A DNA stretch of 64,000 bases from CBDDEH01 sp965226865 (GCA_965226865.1 CBDDEH010000002.1:1-64000), one strand, 5' to 3'. Positions 26,769-35,595 are shown, counted from the first letter of the stretch. Numbers and translations are program-made. Notes: generated by a model from the sequence alone, not told the origin.

Positions 26769-27716
26769 CTAGAAATCGGTTCCGAACAGAGAGTTGGACA
26801 GCTGCCAGAGTTTGGCGGCGCCCTCTTCGTCGTATGCCCATGATGCATGGTTCTTGTCAACGTTGTCGCCTGGCTGTGCGATCTGGCAGTCGACAAGATA
26901 CAGGCCGCCATACCCGTCGAGATCAGGAGACGTTGCTGCCCAGCAACTGGTCGCAGCTCCCTGCGGGATGGTCTTCGTGGGAACGTAGCCGCCGCTCCTG
27001 GTCTTCACGATTTGGATCAATTCATTCCACAGTTCTTCCGTGAGATGGCGGGCGAGGTCGGTCCTGATTCTCCCGGGGTGGAGCGAAAACGCCCGAACGC
27101 CTTCATCCTTGAACCGTCTGTCCAGTTCGTTGGCGAACCAGATGTTTGCTGTCTTGGACTGACAGTACGACGTGATTTCAGAATACTCTCGCATTTCAAA
27201 ATTCACGTCATCGAAGTCGATCGCCGCTACGTTATGACCGGATGGGGAGACCGAAACGACGCGCGCGGGTGCGCCTCCTTTCAAGGCGGGAACGAGCAGG
27301 TTGGTGAGCAGGAAATGCCCTAGATGATTGGTTGCGAAATGCAGCTCCCAGCCTTCCGTGGTGCGTGTGAGCGGCAGGCCCATGACGCCGGCGTTGTTGA
27401 TCAGGATGTGGAGTTTGTCATGCTCGGCCAGCCATTGTCCGGCAAAGGCGCCCACGGAAGCCGGCTTGTCGAGTTCAATCACCCCGGTTTCCACTTCGCT
27501 ACCGGTGGTCTCCCTGATATGCCGGGCAGCGACGGCCAGCTTGTCGGGGTCTCGTGCAGCAATGGTGACGCTAGCTCCATGGGCTGCCAGAGCGCGGGCG
27601 GTCTCCTCGCCCAAGCCGCCGGAAGCACCAGTCACAATCGCGGTCTTTCCGGTTAAGTCGATGCCTGCCAGGACGTCATCGGTGGTGGAGTTGTAGTCAG
27701 ATGTCATCCGGTTCAT
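26769..27716 (-). CDS. SDR-family oxidoreductase (retinol dehydrogenase-like)
   Basis: 315 aa from ATG 27716; an upstream in-frame ATG at 27767 would add 17 unconserved residues. Classic short-chain dehydrogenase motifs: cofactor loop TGASGGLG, ILINNAGVMG, SVSPSGHN carrying the catalytic Ser, SYCQSKTAN with the Tyr-x-x-x-Lys pair, and LHPGRIRTDLARHL. The first binding loop together with AARDPDKL suggests NADP(H). The longer C-terminus resembles the WW-domain oxidoreductase/retinol dehydrogenase branch. It converts an alcohol and a ketone or aldehyde; substrate unknown. Single, intact gene on the minus strand. Confidence 0.9.
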   Translation of the reverse strand: MNRMTSDYNSTTDDVLAGIDLTGKTAIVTGASGGLGEETARALAAHGASVTIAARDPDKLAVAARHIRETTGSEVETGVIELDKPASVGAFAGQWLAEHDKLHILINNAGVMGLPLTRTTEGWELHFATNHLGHFLLTNLLVPALKGGAPARVVSVSPSGHNVAAIDFDDVNFEMREYSEITSYCQSKTANIWFANELDRRFKDEGVRAFSLHPGRIRTDLARHLTEELWNELIQIVKTRSGGYVPTKTIPQGAATSCWAATSPDLDGYGGLYLVDCQIAQPGDNVDKNHASWAYDEEGAAKLWQLSNSLFGTDF

Positions 27717-27864
27717 TCGATGCGGTACCTTTTGCCCGGGACGGCCGAAGTACCTCACTTCAGGCATGTCTTATCGAACATCGTTGTCAACTATACCAAG
27801 AAATAGCTCCTACTCAAATCGTGACACTGAGTCCACATAGAAGCTCCAGAATATCCAACGGAAG

Positions 27865-27906
27865 AAAGGACAAACGGTTGACCATGTGATCAACCGTTTG
27901 TCCTTT
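27865..27906. terminator. Strong bidirectional hairpin
   Basis: A 17-bp perfect stem (AAAGGACAAACGGTTGA and its complement) with an 8-base loop and T/A runs at both ends. It lies between the 5' end of the minus-strand SDR and the plus-strand SRPBCC gene. No transcript would normally end at this spot on the minus strand, so an operator role is possible. Confidence 0.6.
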
Positions 27907-28014
27907 TGGAATCAGTGAGTAGTATGATTCCTCCCACGCACCGGGGCTATAGCGTGGAGATTGGAAGAGATTCTTAGAACGACATCATGAGGAGAACCAG
28001 ATGCCAAAACTCGT

Positions 28015-28038
28015 TAGACAGGTGATAATCAATGCTTC
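28015..28038 (+). repeat. 24-bp repeat, original copy in SRPBCC 5' end
   Basis: TAGACAGGTGATAATCAATG followed by CTTC. The same 24 bp occurs at 28940-28963 inside the IS3 remnant, where it replaces about 87 bp of the IS. Confidence 0.9.
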
Positions 28039-28053
28039 AAAGGAGAGAGTGTG

Positions 28054-29036
28054 TCAAGTGGACCCCATCATCAGGACAGCGGTGAGGCTAAAATAAGAGA
28101 GTCTACCGCTGGGGTGTCTCGTAAACCTTCATCCGATGGTAAGGCTGGTGGAAGTTCCAGTAAACACCTTTGTGGGCTCACTGCTTGGAACACCTGACCC
28201 GGTGACCGATAGCCCAGGGCTTGATGGGGCCGCTCTTGGTTGTAGAAGGCCAGATAAGCCCCAATCCCCTTTCTGGCCTCAGTCCCATTTTGGTATGCCT
28301 TCAGGTACACCTCCTCGTACTTGATGCTGCGCCACAGCCGTTCCACGAAGACGTTGTCCATGCACCGGCCCCTGCCGTCCATGCTCACTTGAACGCCTTG
28401 CGCCACCAGCATGCTGGTGAAGGCCTCGCTGGTGAACTGGCTGCCCTGGTCGGTGTTGAAGATCTGTGGCCGACCCTTGCTCAAGGCCTCTTCCAGAGCC
28501 GCAACACAGAAGTCTACCTCCAGGGTGTTGGACAGCCGCCAGGCCAGCACGTAGCGGCTGTGCCAGTCCATGATGGCCCAAGTAGAGGAAACCCCGAGCC
28601 ATGGGTATGTAGGTGATGTCGGTGGCCCACACCTGGTTGACCCGGTTGATCTCCAGCCCCCTGAGCAAGTACGGATAGACCTTATGCCCTGGGTTTGGCT
28701 TGCTGGTGTTGGGACGCCGGTAGATGGCCTCCAGGCCTATCAGCTGCATCAGCCGGCGGACCCGCTTGCGGTTGACCTGGTGTCCGTGATTTCTGAGCCA
28801 GGCAGTCATCCTTCTGGAGCCGTAGAAAGGTGTCTTCAGGTACTGTTGGTCTATGAGGGCCATCAACTCCAAGTCCTCGGCGCCGGCCTCGGTTGGCAGG
28901 TAGTACAACGCGGAGCGGCTGATACCCAGCAAGGCGCACTAGACAGGTGATAATCAATGCTTCCACCTTGAAATCTGTTGGAGAGCTGGGCAGTGAGGAC
29001 CTCTTGGTCCTTCTCCTGACGTCCAGCACCATTTTC
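28054..29036 (-). mobile_element. IS3 copy D, degraded
   Basis: The right end TCAAGTGGACCCC is at 28054. orfB (frames 28571-28071 and 28932-28279) is nearly identical to copies A-C but has a 2-base deletion near 28573 (GTGGCCATC reduced to GGGCCATC) that shifts the frame. About 87 bp at the orfA/orfB junction are replaced by a 24-bp filler. Most of orfA and the left end are gone; the IS homology stops at about 29036. Confidence 0.88.
28940..28963 (+). repeat. 24-bp repeat, filler copy inside IS3 copy D
   Basis: A copy of 28015-28038, joined on its left to GCAAGGCGCAC of IS orfB and on its right to TTCCACCTTGA of the IS. The last few bases (TTC) are shared with the IS and could be microhomology. 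Confidence 0.88.
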
Positions 29037-29560
29037 TCGCCGACTTTTGGTGGCGTCGGGTCCAATGCAATGGGCTCCCCGACGATCTTGGAGTCGCACT
29101 CCACGACCGAGGCCAACGGGGGCGTGGGCGCCGAGAGGACATGCAGACACGACAAAAAATGGGGAACATAGAAGAGCGGGTAGTGGCCTGGGAGGATGGC
29201 GGCAGTCTCAGCTACGACGTTACCAAGGGCCTGCCCTTTCCTATGAAATCCTTGAATAACACCTGGTCAGTCAACGCCGCTGGGGACAGCGCCACAGTTT
29301 CGGTGGCGATGGATTCCGTATGGGGCTGGGGCCACTCGGTGTCCTGCCCGCGCTCATGGCCCGGCTGCCGATGCGCAAGGAGATGCAAGTTAGCCTCGCC
29401 GGCCTCAAGCAGTATGTTGAGACGGGTGAAGTGGTCACCACAACCAGAGATTTGGCTCCGACGTCACTCGCGGCGACGGGCTAAGCCTATTCAGGTTTCT
29501 TGGGGCTACCCGAAGCCCCTGTAGGTTGATACTCTAAGTACATTCAGAAGGGGGGCAATC

Positions 29561-29857
29561 ATGGCTATACTAGTGACGGGGGCGACTGGAACAGTGGGCA
29601 CGGACCTAGTGAAAGCCGTGCAAGCGAGAGGAATCCCAGTAAGGGCATTGGTGCACAACCCGGCCAATGCTGGGAAAGTCGAGGGGCCGGGGGTGGAGAT
29701 CGTATCCGGCGACCTTCAAAAGCCGGAGACCCTTGCGGCAGCAATGGAGGGGACCGAAAAGGCCTTTCTCCTCTCTCAGCCAAGCCCGAAAATGCCCCAA
29801 GAGGCCCGAAACTTTGTCGCGGCGGCGAAGAGTGCCGGAGTCAACAGTTCGGTATAG
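29561..29857 (+). pseudogene. N-terminal fragment of an NmrA-like NAD(P)-binding protein
   Basis: 98 aa with the Rossmann motif LVTGATGTVGTDLV, RALVHNP, VEIVSGDLQKPETLAAAMEG and KAFLLSQPSP, the first third of NmrA/SDR-a5-type proteins (usual length about 280). It ends abruptly at a stop where a DUF1059-like sequence begins in another frame, so it is truncated by a deletion. ATG 29561 has a GAAGGGGGG ribosome site. If translated, it makes only the cofactor-binding half. Confidence 0.85.
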
Positions 29858-30051
29858 ACTGCGACCATGAGACAAGTGGTGAGACTCTAGAACAGGTGAT
29901 GGAGAGGTGGTCTGAACATGCTCACGCCCAACACCCCTTGGAGGAGATGCCGGACTATATCCGCGATAAGGTGCATGCGGCAATGCGCGGAGAGAACCGA
30001 CGGTCTTTAGGTAATCTGACAGCATTATCCAGCAGCTACTACACTTCCTGA
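29857..30051 (+). pseudogene. DUF1059-like C-terminal fragment
   Basis: The frame from the NmrA stop to 30051 encodes DCDHETSGETLEQVMERWSEHA, then HPLEEMPDYIRDKVHAAM, the pattern of DUF1059 (small domain, function unknown). The N-terminal Cys motif of DUF1059 is missing. It is joined head-on to the NmrA fragment by deletion. Confidence 0.6.
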
Positions 30052-30086
30052 AACCGCAGGCGGGATAGGGTGGGTGACTCGACGAA

Positions 30087-30817
30087 ATGTATGCGCAGCC
30101 GAAAAGGACACTACAAAATCGAGTCGCCATTATTTCTGGTGCTACAGGCGGCTTAGGAAGAGTCGTGACGAAGAAACTCGCGGAAGAAGGTGCCAAGCTC
30201 GCACTCTTCGACCGCAATGCCCAAAAGCTGAATGATCTCATTCGAGACTTGGAGATCGGCGAGGAGCAATACCTGCTCAGGGCCACCGACCTAACTGACT
30301 CTACGGCTGTAGAGGAAGCTGCCAAGGAAGTGGTCGGGAAATTCGGTAAGGCTGAGATACTTATCCACCTGGTTGGTGGATTCATCGGCGGGAAACAAGT
30401 GGTGGAAGCCACGGAAGATGACGTATCCTCGATGCTCAGACAACATTTGTGGACAACGTTCCATCTTGTTCAGGGATTCGTACCCCTGATGGTAGCCAAC
30501 GGTTGGGGCCGAGTTATCGTGATTTCGTCACCTGCGGCCCTCAGCCTAGAGGCGGTAACGCCGCTTACGCGGTCGGCAAGGCAGCAGAGGAGGTACTGAC
30601 CCTCTCCCTTGCCCAGGAGCTGAGAAATACCGATGCGACCGCAAACGTGCTCCTGGTTCGCAGGATCGACGTGGAGCATGAGCGGGACCGGAAACCTACC
30701 GCTGAAAACGCATCATGGACGACCCCAGAGGAAATCGCCGCCGCCGTTCAATACATATGCTCCGAAGAAGCGCAAGTCATAAATGGAGCACGCATCCCCT
30801 TGTACAAAGGCTCCTAG
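30087..30817 (+). pseudogene. SDR-family oxidoreductase, frameshifted
   Basis: The first frame (30087-30599) has the cofactor loop SGATGGLGRVV, LFDRNAQKL, HLVGGFIGGK and RVIVISSPAALSLE. Near 30550 the frame shifts and the second frame (to 30817) continues with AAYAVGKAAEEVLTLSLAQEL, the Tyr-x-x-x-Lys active site, and TTPEEIAAAVQYICSEEAQVINGARIPL. A single indel restores a normal 240-aa short-chain dehydrogenase. As is, the active-site Tyr/Lys are separated from the cofactor domain. Confidence 0.88.
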
Positions 30818-30875
30818 TTATCTCGCGTTCACACCGCTTGAACTGATCTCTATTCTAATAATGGGAGGTTGGGAA

Positions 30876-31519
30876 ATGTCCACTCATGGTTCTCATGGCA
30901 GCAACATTGAAGCAGCAATTGAGGTGAATCGACGTTCTGTCCCAGAAGAGCAGATTCGCAAGCTTGAAGGATATGTCGGCGAAATCTTCACGGCCTTTGG
31001 ATTAGATATGGATACTCCAGGGACGAAAGATACGCCCGACGGTTTATCAAGGCATTGTATGATTCCACAGACGGATACGAGGGTGATCCTAAACTACTCA
31101 CGGTGTTTGAAACTGAATGTAAAGGTGGGTCCGACTGCCGTCTGAGCCAGGTGGTCGAGGGACCCATCCATTTTTTCTCCCTCTGCGAGCATCATGCGCT
31201 GCCGTTTCATGGACATGCGTACGTTGGGTACATCGCCCACGAGCACATCATCGGGATTTCAAAACTCACAAGGCTTGTTCGCGTTTTTGCCAAGCGATTT
31301 ACGGTCCAGGAGCGAATTGGCGAGGAGATCGCAAACGCCCTCAATACGATGATGCGGCCGCATGGGGTCGCTGTATATCTAGAAGCCTACCATCTATGCA
31401 CGCAAATGCGCGGCGTCCAAGAAATCTCGCCAACAACCCGCACTACCTTCTGGCGGGGCGCATATGACGCCGATCCCTCACTGAGGACTGAGTTTTATAC
31501 CACTAGCGGCTTAAAATGA
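30876..31519 (+). pseudogene. folE: GTP cyclohydrolase I (FolE), one-base frameshift
   Basis: ATG 30876 (GGGAGG ahead) starts EEQIRKLEGYVGEIFTAFGLDMDTPGT; the frame leaves the family at about 31033. One extra C in the CCC run there would give TPRRFIKALYDSTDGYEGDPKLL, matching FolE. The second frame ends at 31519 and holds the zinc site (SLCEHHALPFHGHAYVGYI) and HLCTQMRGV. FolE makes dihydroneopterin triphosphate from GTP, the first step of folate and pterin synthesis. Its TGA overlaps the ATG of the following ribD-like gene (ATGA). Confidence 0.88.
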
Positions 31520-32398
31520 CGGTCAGTCTGACGCCGTTGGAACCTCTCTTTGAGACTGACATAGAGCAAGGGGTAGACCTGCCCTTACCGCCTTGACCTC
31601 GCGAACCTTTATGGGCGACTCCATTTTCCGTCATTCCGTGGCCAGCCTCACGTAATAGCCAATTTCGTCAGCACTTTAGATGGAGTCGTTTCGCTGGATG
31701 TGCCCGGTCAAGCCGGTGGGGGACCTATAAGCGGGTACAGCAAGCACGATCGTATGGTGATGGGCCTGCTGCGCGCTTCCGCCGACAGTGTAATCGTCGG
31801 GGCCGGAACTCTCCGAGCCTCGCACAATCACGTTTGGACTGCCGAGCATATTTATCCTTCTCTTTCGGAGCAGTTCAATATCTTTCGAACAAAGATGGGC
31901 AAGCCGACTACGCCCCTAAACGTTATCGTGACGGCAACCGGCCGGATAAACCTTAACATGCGGGTTTTCCAGTCCGGGCAAGTCCAGGTACTGGTCATTA
32001 CGACGCCTGAGGGAGAGCGTCACATCCGCGGATTCGAAATTCCGCCGAATCTTCAGATCAAGGTCGTAGATGGCGTCAGTTCAATCAGCGCTGGAACTAT
32101 CCTTGACTTAGTTAACGCGGTTCAGAGTAACGACTTGATACTGGTTGAGAGTGGACCAAAGCTGGCGGGAGACTTTTTGGCCGAGGCACGTTTGAGTGAA
32201 CTATTTTTGACCCTCTCTCCTCAGATTGCCGGTCGCGACAATATGACTGAGCGCCCCGGCCTCGTTGCTGGGAGAACATTCGCACCAGACTGTCCTTTGT
32301 GGTCCAAGCTTATAAGCGTCAAACGGGGCGGCGACCATCTATTTTTGCGTTATTCACTTGCACCAGATCCAGGCACCCAATTGCCTTCAGGGGGATAG
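31516..32398 (+). pseudogene. RibD C-terminal/dihydrofolate reductase-like protein, frameshifted
   Basis: It starts at 31516, overlapping the folE stop. The first 23 codons are in one frame; after an indel near 31585 the correct frame reads LYGRLHFPSF, PHVIANFVSTLDGVVSLDVPG, then SKHDRMVMGLLRASADSVIVGAGTLRA (NADPH site), LNVIVTATGRINLN, ILVESGPKLAGDFL. This is the pyrimidine reductase/DHFR-like fold used in riboflavin or pterin pathways, about 285 aa. Next to folE it probably acted on a pterin product. Inactivated by one frameshift unless that is a read error. Confidence 0.82.
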
Positions 32399-32452
32399 AG
32401 GGCCTCTCTCCCCAGATATGGAACGGAATTTAGCAAAGGGGGGAAGTATAGG

Positions 32453-32878
32453 ATGAAGCCATTTGACAATGACGCCGTCGAACAGACCTTCGACGACTAC
32501 CCGCCGAACATGCGACGCAAGCTCTTGGCTCTGCGTTCTCTCATCTTCGAGACCGCCGCCTCCACAGATGGCGTGGGTGTCCTTGAGGAAACCCTCAAGT
32601 GGGGCGAGCCAGCCTACGTCACTTCTGAAACCGGGAGTGGCAGTACCCTTCGGATTGCCTGGAAGAAGGCGAAGCCATCCCAGTATGCGATGTACTTCAA
32701 CTGTCAGACCCACCTCGTCGAAACCTTTCGAACCCTCTTCCCGGACCAGTTCAGTTTCGAGGGCAACCGTGCCATCGTCTTCAACGAGGGGGATGTGGTG
32801 CCTGCGGACCAGCTATCCATCTGCATTGCCGCGGCCCTGACATACCATCAAGGCAAGAAGCGAGCGCGGTCCAAGTAG
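32453..32878 (+). CDS. DUF1801-domain protein
   Basis: 141 aa with the DUF1801 pattern: VEQTFDDYPPNMRRKLLALRSLIFETA, VLEETLKWGEPAYVT, IAWKKAKPSQYAMYFNC, RTLFPDQFSFEGNRAIVF. These small soluble proteins have no defined reaction (the family includes iron-chaperone-like and YdhG-like members). ATG after AAGGGGGGAAG. Intact; it follows the broken ribD-like gene by 54 bp in the same direction. Confidence 0.88.
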   Translation: MKPFDNDAVEQTFDDYPPNMRRKLLALRSLIFETAASTDGVGVLEETLKWGEPAYVTSETGSGSTLRIAWKKAKPSQYAMYFNCQTHLVETFRTLFPDQFSFEGNRAIVFNEGDVVPADQLSICIAAALTYHQGKKRARSK

Positions 32879-32901
32879 CGCCTCTCAAGCTACGCTACCG
32901 A

Positions 32902-33249
32902 CTATTCTGAGGCAGCGTACACAGCAGCCGTCTGGAACACGATCTTTCCGTCCCGGACCACGAACGTGTCTGTGCCGAGCGGGAACCAGGGCTTGGCCTC
33001 CCAAAGGATGTAGCCTACCTCGCCCGCGACCTCCATGCGTTTCATCGTGAAGACGTCCCAAACGCCAGCGGGAAGGCCCTCTACAAAGGCGGTGAAGAAG
33101 GCACGAATCTCAGTAAGGCCGCGGTAGGTGGCGTCCGGTGTGATGACTACCGAGTCCTCTGTGAAGTCCTCCATGATGGCATCAATGCCTTCTCCGAAGG
33201 ACTGAAGGTGGTGGTCAAGTGTTGTTTGAGTGGAAGTCTCATTTGGCAT
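32902..33249 (-). CDS. SnoaL/NTF2-like protein
   Basis: 115 aa of cone-shaped alpha+beta-barrel type: TTLDHHLQSFGEGIDAIMEDFTEDSVVITPDATYRG, IRAFFTAFVEGLP, FVVRDGKIVFQTAAVY. SnoaL-like proteins are small isomerases, hydrolases or binding proteins; which applies cannot be told. Intact; convergent with the DUF1801 gene with only 23 bp between them. Confidence 0.85.
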   Translation of the reverse strand: MPNETSTQTTLDHHLQSFGEGIDAIMEDFTEDSVVITPDATYRGLTEIRAFFTAFVEGLPAGVWDVFTMKRMEVAGEVGYILWEAKPWFPLGTDTFVVRDGKIVFQTAAVYAASE

Positions 33250-33388
33250 ATGCCAGACTCCTTATCTAACCAGAATCTCCCTGTTGGGCCGGCCTTAGTA
33301 TATTCTGCCTTTGGATGCCCGACAAGCCATTCTTTCGACTATCCCCCCGGACCCCCGGCCTGCCAGGAAGGGGGGAGGAAAGGGAAAT

Positions 33389-33440
33389 TGGGGGACACCC
33401 CCATGCCCCCGCCAGAGGGGCGAGCCCCTCTGGACACCCC
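33389..33440. repeat. Dispersed palindromic repeat, copy 1
   Basis: GGGGGACACCCCCATGCCCC followed by the hairpin CCAGAGGGG-CGAG-CCCCTCTGG and ACACCCC. The hairpin recurs at 35341 with one base changed, and a related layout occurs at 36874. It lies in the gene-free interval 33250-33583. Confidence 0.8.
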
Positions 33441-33583
33441 TTTAATGGGTCGAGCTCTGTCCGAGTCTTTACGCAGATCGGCGTGGCTTGACATTGAAAA
33501 TCGCCGAGCGTACGGTGCGGGCATGGCGCGCCTTCGTGGGAGAGGCGATACCAAAAATATTCATCCTATAAGGAGGACCCATC

Positions 33584-34141
33584 ATGGACAAGCTATGGAA
33601 GCTCGCGGTAATAGGTCTTTTGGCGTTCTTGATATGGAGCGTGACGGCCGCATCGGCGGACCATCCCGGCGGCACCGTCATTGTAGACCCCACGGATGTG
33701 ACCAACCACGCGGACGTGGGCCCGGGTGGCAGGCTGCTGGTCAACGCCGGCAACGTCCACGCCACCATTGATGACCGTTGGAAGCAGTGGTGGGATTTCC
33801 TTAACCAGCAATCCCTTGATAGCGCTAGTTTGGCTGTCATAACCGTTCCAACCGACAGAGAGCTAATCTTGACGGATGTGATTATCGCTAACTGGGACAG
33901 CACCGACACTCTCGTAGGTGCGATCACGAGGGACTCATCCCCACCCACGGATCCGACTGCTTGTGTACTTACCGCACCGGGGGTCATAACGGCCAAAGTT
34001 GGACCTAACGAAACAGAGTCGATTAACCTTACAACCGGCATCAGATTCGGCCCGGGGGGCAGGCTCTGTATCCATTCTATCGAAGGTGGCCCGATGTACT
34101 TCAGTCTGACGGGGTATATGAATTCCATACCTGCGCCATAG
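33584..34141 (+). CDS. Secreted protein of unknown function
   Basis: 185 aa, ATG after AAGGAGGACCCATC, a very good ribosome site. Residues 1-26 are a signal peptide (LWKLAVIGLLAFLIWSVTAASA). The mature part is beta-rich: GTVIVDPTDVTNHADVGPGGRLLVNAG, LAVITVPTDRELILTDVIIANWD, ITAKVGPNETESINLTTGIRFGPGGRLCIHS. I do not recognise the family. It has its own terminator, so it is a monocistronic exported protein. Confidence 0.75.
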   Translation: MDKLWKLAVIGLLAFLIWSVTAASADHPGGTVIVDPTDVTNHADVGPGGRLLVNAGNVHATIDDRWKQWWDFLNQQSLDSASLAVITVPTDRELILTDVIIANWDSTDTLVGAITRDSSPPTDPTACVLTAPGVITAKVGPNETESINLTTGIRFGPGGRLCIHSIEGGPMYFSLTGYMNSIPAP

Positions 34142-34184
34142 TGTCGCCCCAAATCACCTTCGAGGAATCTAACCCTCTCCCACA

Positions 34185-34219
34185 ACCCCCTCCCAAAATC
34201 GGGAGGGGGTTTCTTTTTT
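34185..34219 (+). terminator. Rho-independent terminator
   Basis: ACCCCCTCCC - AAAATC - GGGAGGGGGT, a 10-bp stem, followed by TTCTTTTTT. It lies 44 bp after the secreted-protein stop. Confidence 0.9.
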
Positions 34220-34340
34220 GGCCCTGCCGTCGTGGATCAAGATAGTACATTCGTCACCATGGTAATAGTACATTTATACCTTGTCTGTATCTCGCGACCC
34301 ATATAACCTGATCGTCAACGAGACTAGGAGGTGACTGAAA

Positions 34341-34727
34341 ATGCCTGAGACAAACAATCGCGATCGCAATATCAAGATCCTCGGTGCAGCATGGCTTGGC
34401 CTGGGAGGCCTCGCCCTCGCCATTGCCAAAGTCATTATCGATCCTTCAGCCGAGGATGGGGTTATTCAAGGCCTGGTTTTCGTCCTGGTGCTTGTTGTGT
34501 TGGGATCCATTCAGATGGCCAACGGATTGGCACTCTTGCGCCGCAATCCGGTAGCGCGACCCCTGATAGCCATATCGTCTTTAGTCTTTCTCGTCCCGTC
34601 CGCAGCTTCGGTGGTTACTGGTATCGGCGTCGTTCTCCTGTTGGTCGTGGTGTCCAGCCTCTGGCTCACGTTGACAAGAGGTGGCAAGGAGGCGTTTGGG
34701 AGCTATATGGCAAGGGAGAATGGATGA
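34341..34727 (+). CDS. Small four-helix membrane protein
   Basis: 128 aa with four hydrophobic segments: ILGAAWLGLGGLALAIAKVII, LVFVLVLVVLGSIQMANGLALL, PLIAISSLVFLVPSAASVV, IGVVLLLVVVSSLWLTL. Start ATG 34341 after ACTAGGAGGTGAC. No family recognised. The next gene, 65 bp downstream, is also membrane-embedded, so they may be co-transcribed. Confidence 0.75.
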   Translation: MPETNNRDRNIKILGAAWLGLGGLALAIAKVIIDPSAEDGVIQGLVFVLVLVVLGSIQMANGLALLRRNPVARPLIAISSLVFLVPSAASVVTGIGVVLLLVVVSSLWLTLTRGGKEAFGSYMARENG

Positions 34728-34792
34728 GAGAGTAGCTTTAGGTAACAGCTGAGTCGCACAGGATAGACGAAACGGAGCAAGGTGAATAAATA

Positions 34793-35308
34793 ATGGCAAA
34801 ATCAAAGAAAGTTGGAGTGCGCTCCCTAGCAAAACTGCAGGCTGGTCTAATGGCATTTGTAGGTCTGGTTGCCGGAATATTATATGCGGTTGTTGGAGCT
34901 ATTTTTGATGTGCTTGTAAGTAAAGGCGTAGTGGTGAGCGACATCACCCCGGGGGTAAGCAAAGGTACAGCGCTTGCATTTTTGGCGATCATAGGTATGC
35001 CAATCATATTTGCAATCTTTGGACTTATAGCAGGAGCCGTTGGAGCTTTCCTATATAATTTGGTTGCAGGAAGGGTTGGTGGATGGGATGACGAAGGCAA
35101 TGGCCTCAACGATCTGACCTGGACCCCCTGGGGCGTCAGCATCTTCGGCGCCGCCATCGTCTGCGCCATCGGCGGGGGAATCTTCGGCGCCCTGGACGAT
35201 GGCATTGAGGGCGCCTTCGGGGGTCTCCTCTTCGGAGGTTTCATCGGAGGCGGCTTCGGCGGCAGTGTCTTGGGCATCGTATGGCACCATCTTCGACGGG
35301 CCTCCTAG
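34793..35308 (+). CDS. Glycine-rich membrane protein, possibly chimeric
   Basis: 171 aa. The first 100 residues (KVGVRSLAKLQAGLMAFVGLVAGILYAVVGAIFDVLV, IFGLIAGAVGAFLYNLVAGRVGG) resemble a widespread small membrane protein that normally ends just after the VGG motif. Here, from about 35085, a GC-rich segment continues with GVSIFGAAIVCAIGGGIFGALDDGIEGAFGGLLFGGFIGGGFGG, another Gly-rich membrane pair. The first half is AT-richer than the second, so two pieces seem to have been joined in frame. Confidence 0.65.
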   Translation: MAKSKKVGVRSLAKLQAGLMAFVGLVAGILYAVVGAIFDVLVSKGVVVSDITPGVSKGTALAFLAIIGMPIIFAIFGLIAGAVGAFLYNLVAGRVGGWDDEGNGLNDLTWTPWGVSIFGAAIVCAIGGGIFGALDDGIEGAFGGLLFGGFIGGGFGGSVLGIVWHHLRRAS

Positions 35309-35333
35309 TCGCTTATCCGCTGCTCGGATACCT

Positions 35334-35369
35334 TGCCCCGCCAGAGGGGCTAGCCCCTCTGGACTCCCC
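35334..35369. repeat. Dispersed palindromic repeat, copy 2
   Basis: CCCCGCCAGAGGGG-CTAG-CCCCTCTGG with ACTCCCC following; the same hairpin as 33411-33434 apart from the loop. Confidence 0.8.
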
Positions 35370-35425
35370 ATGTCCGATTGGGACAACTTGCTAATGCACA
35401 ATAGGACTCAAAGCAGGAGTGACTG

Positions 35426-35516
35426 CTAGAACTCGGCGTTTTTGGGAGTGCGTGGGAAGGGGATCACGTTCCGGATGTTCTGGCGGCCAACGACTATCTC
35501 CGCTAATGGTGAGATG
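35426..35516 (-). pseudogene. asnS: 3' fragment of asparaginyl-tRNA synthetase
   Basis: The last roughly 29 codons read LAEIVVGRQNIRNVIPFPRT then PKNAEF and a stop at 35426. The ending NIR-VIPFPRTP--AEF is the characteristic bacterial AsnRS C-terminus. The rest of the gene should lie upstream (higher coordinates) but is replaced by IS3 copy A, and no other asnS piece is in the window. This is a fragment left by IS-mediated rearrangement. Confidence 0.75.
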
Positions 35517-35595
35517 TGAGGTGGACCCCAAAATTCGGACAGGTGGCTAAGAGAGAGTCCCGCTCCTAAAATAGGACGGAAACAAGGAGCAGGAC

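Larger units (their letters stand above)
28001..29484 (+). pseudogene. SRPBCC (START/polyketide cyclase-like) protein split by an IS3 remnant
   Basis: The 5' end is at 28001 (ATG after GAGGAGAACC): MPKLVRQVIINASKERV, the first strand of an SRPBCC fold. IS3 copy D follows (28054-29036). The gene resumes at about 29037 with FGGVGSN, SHSTTEANGGVGAERTC, then EERVVAWEDGGSLSYDVT and NNTWSVNAAGDSATVSVAMDS. After a shift near 29320 it ends PLGVLPALMARLPM to LAPTSLAATG, stopping at 29484. It is thus one lipid- or aromatic-binding SRPBCC protein of about 150 aa, disrupted by an IS, a stop near 29171 and a frameshift. Confidence 0.8.

Noticed and set aside
35412..35516. A plus-strand exported-protein fragment continuing from here into 49313-49582 across the IS copies
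   Set aside because: The minus strand here gives a clear AsnRS ending, so the plus frame is a shadow and the two pieces are unrelated.
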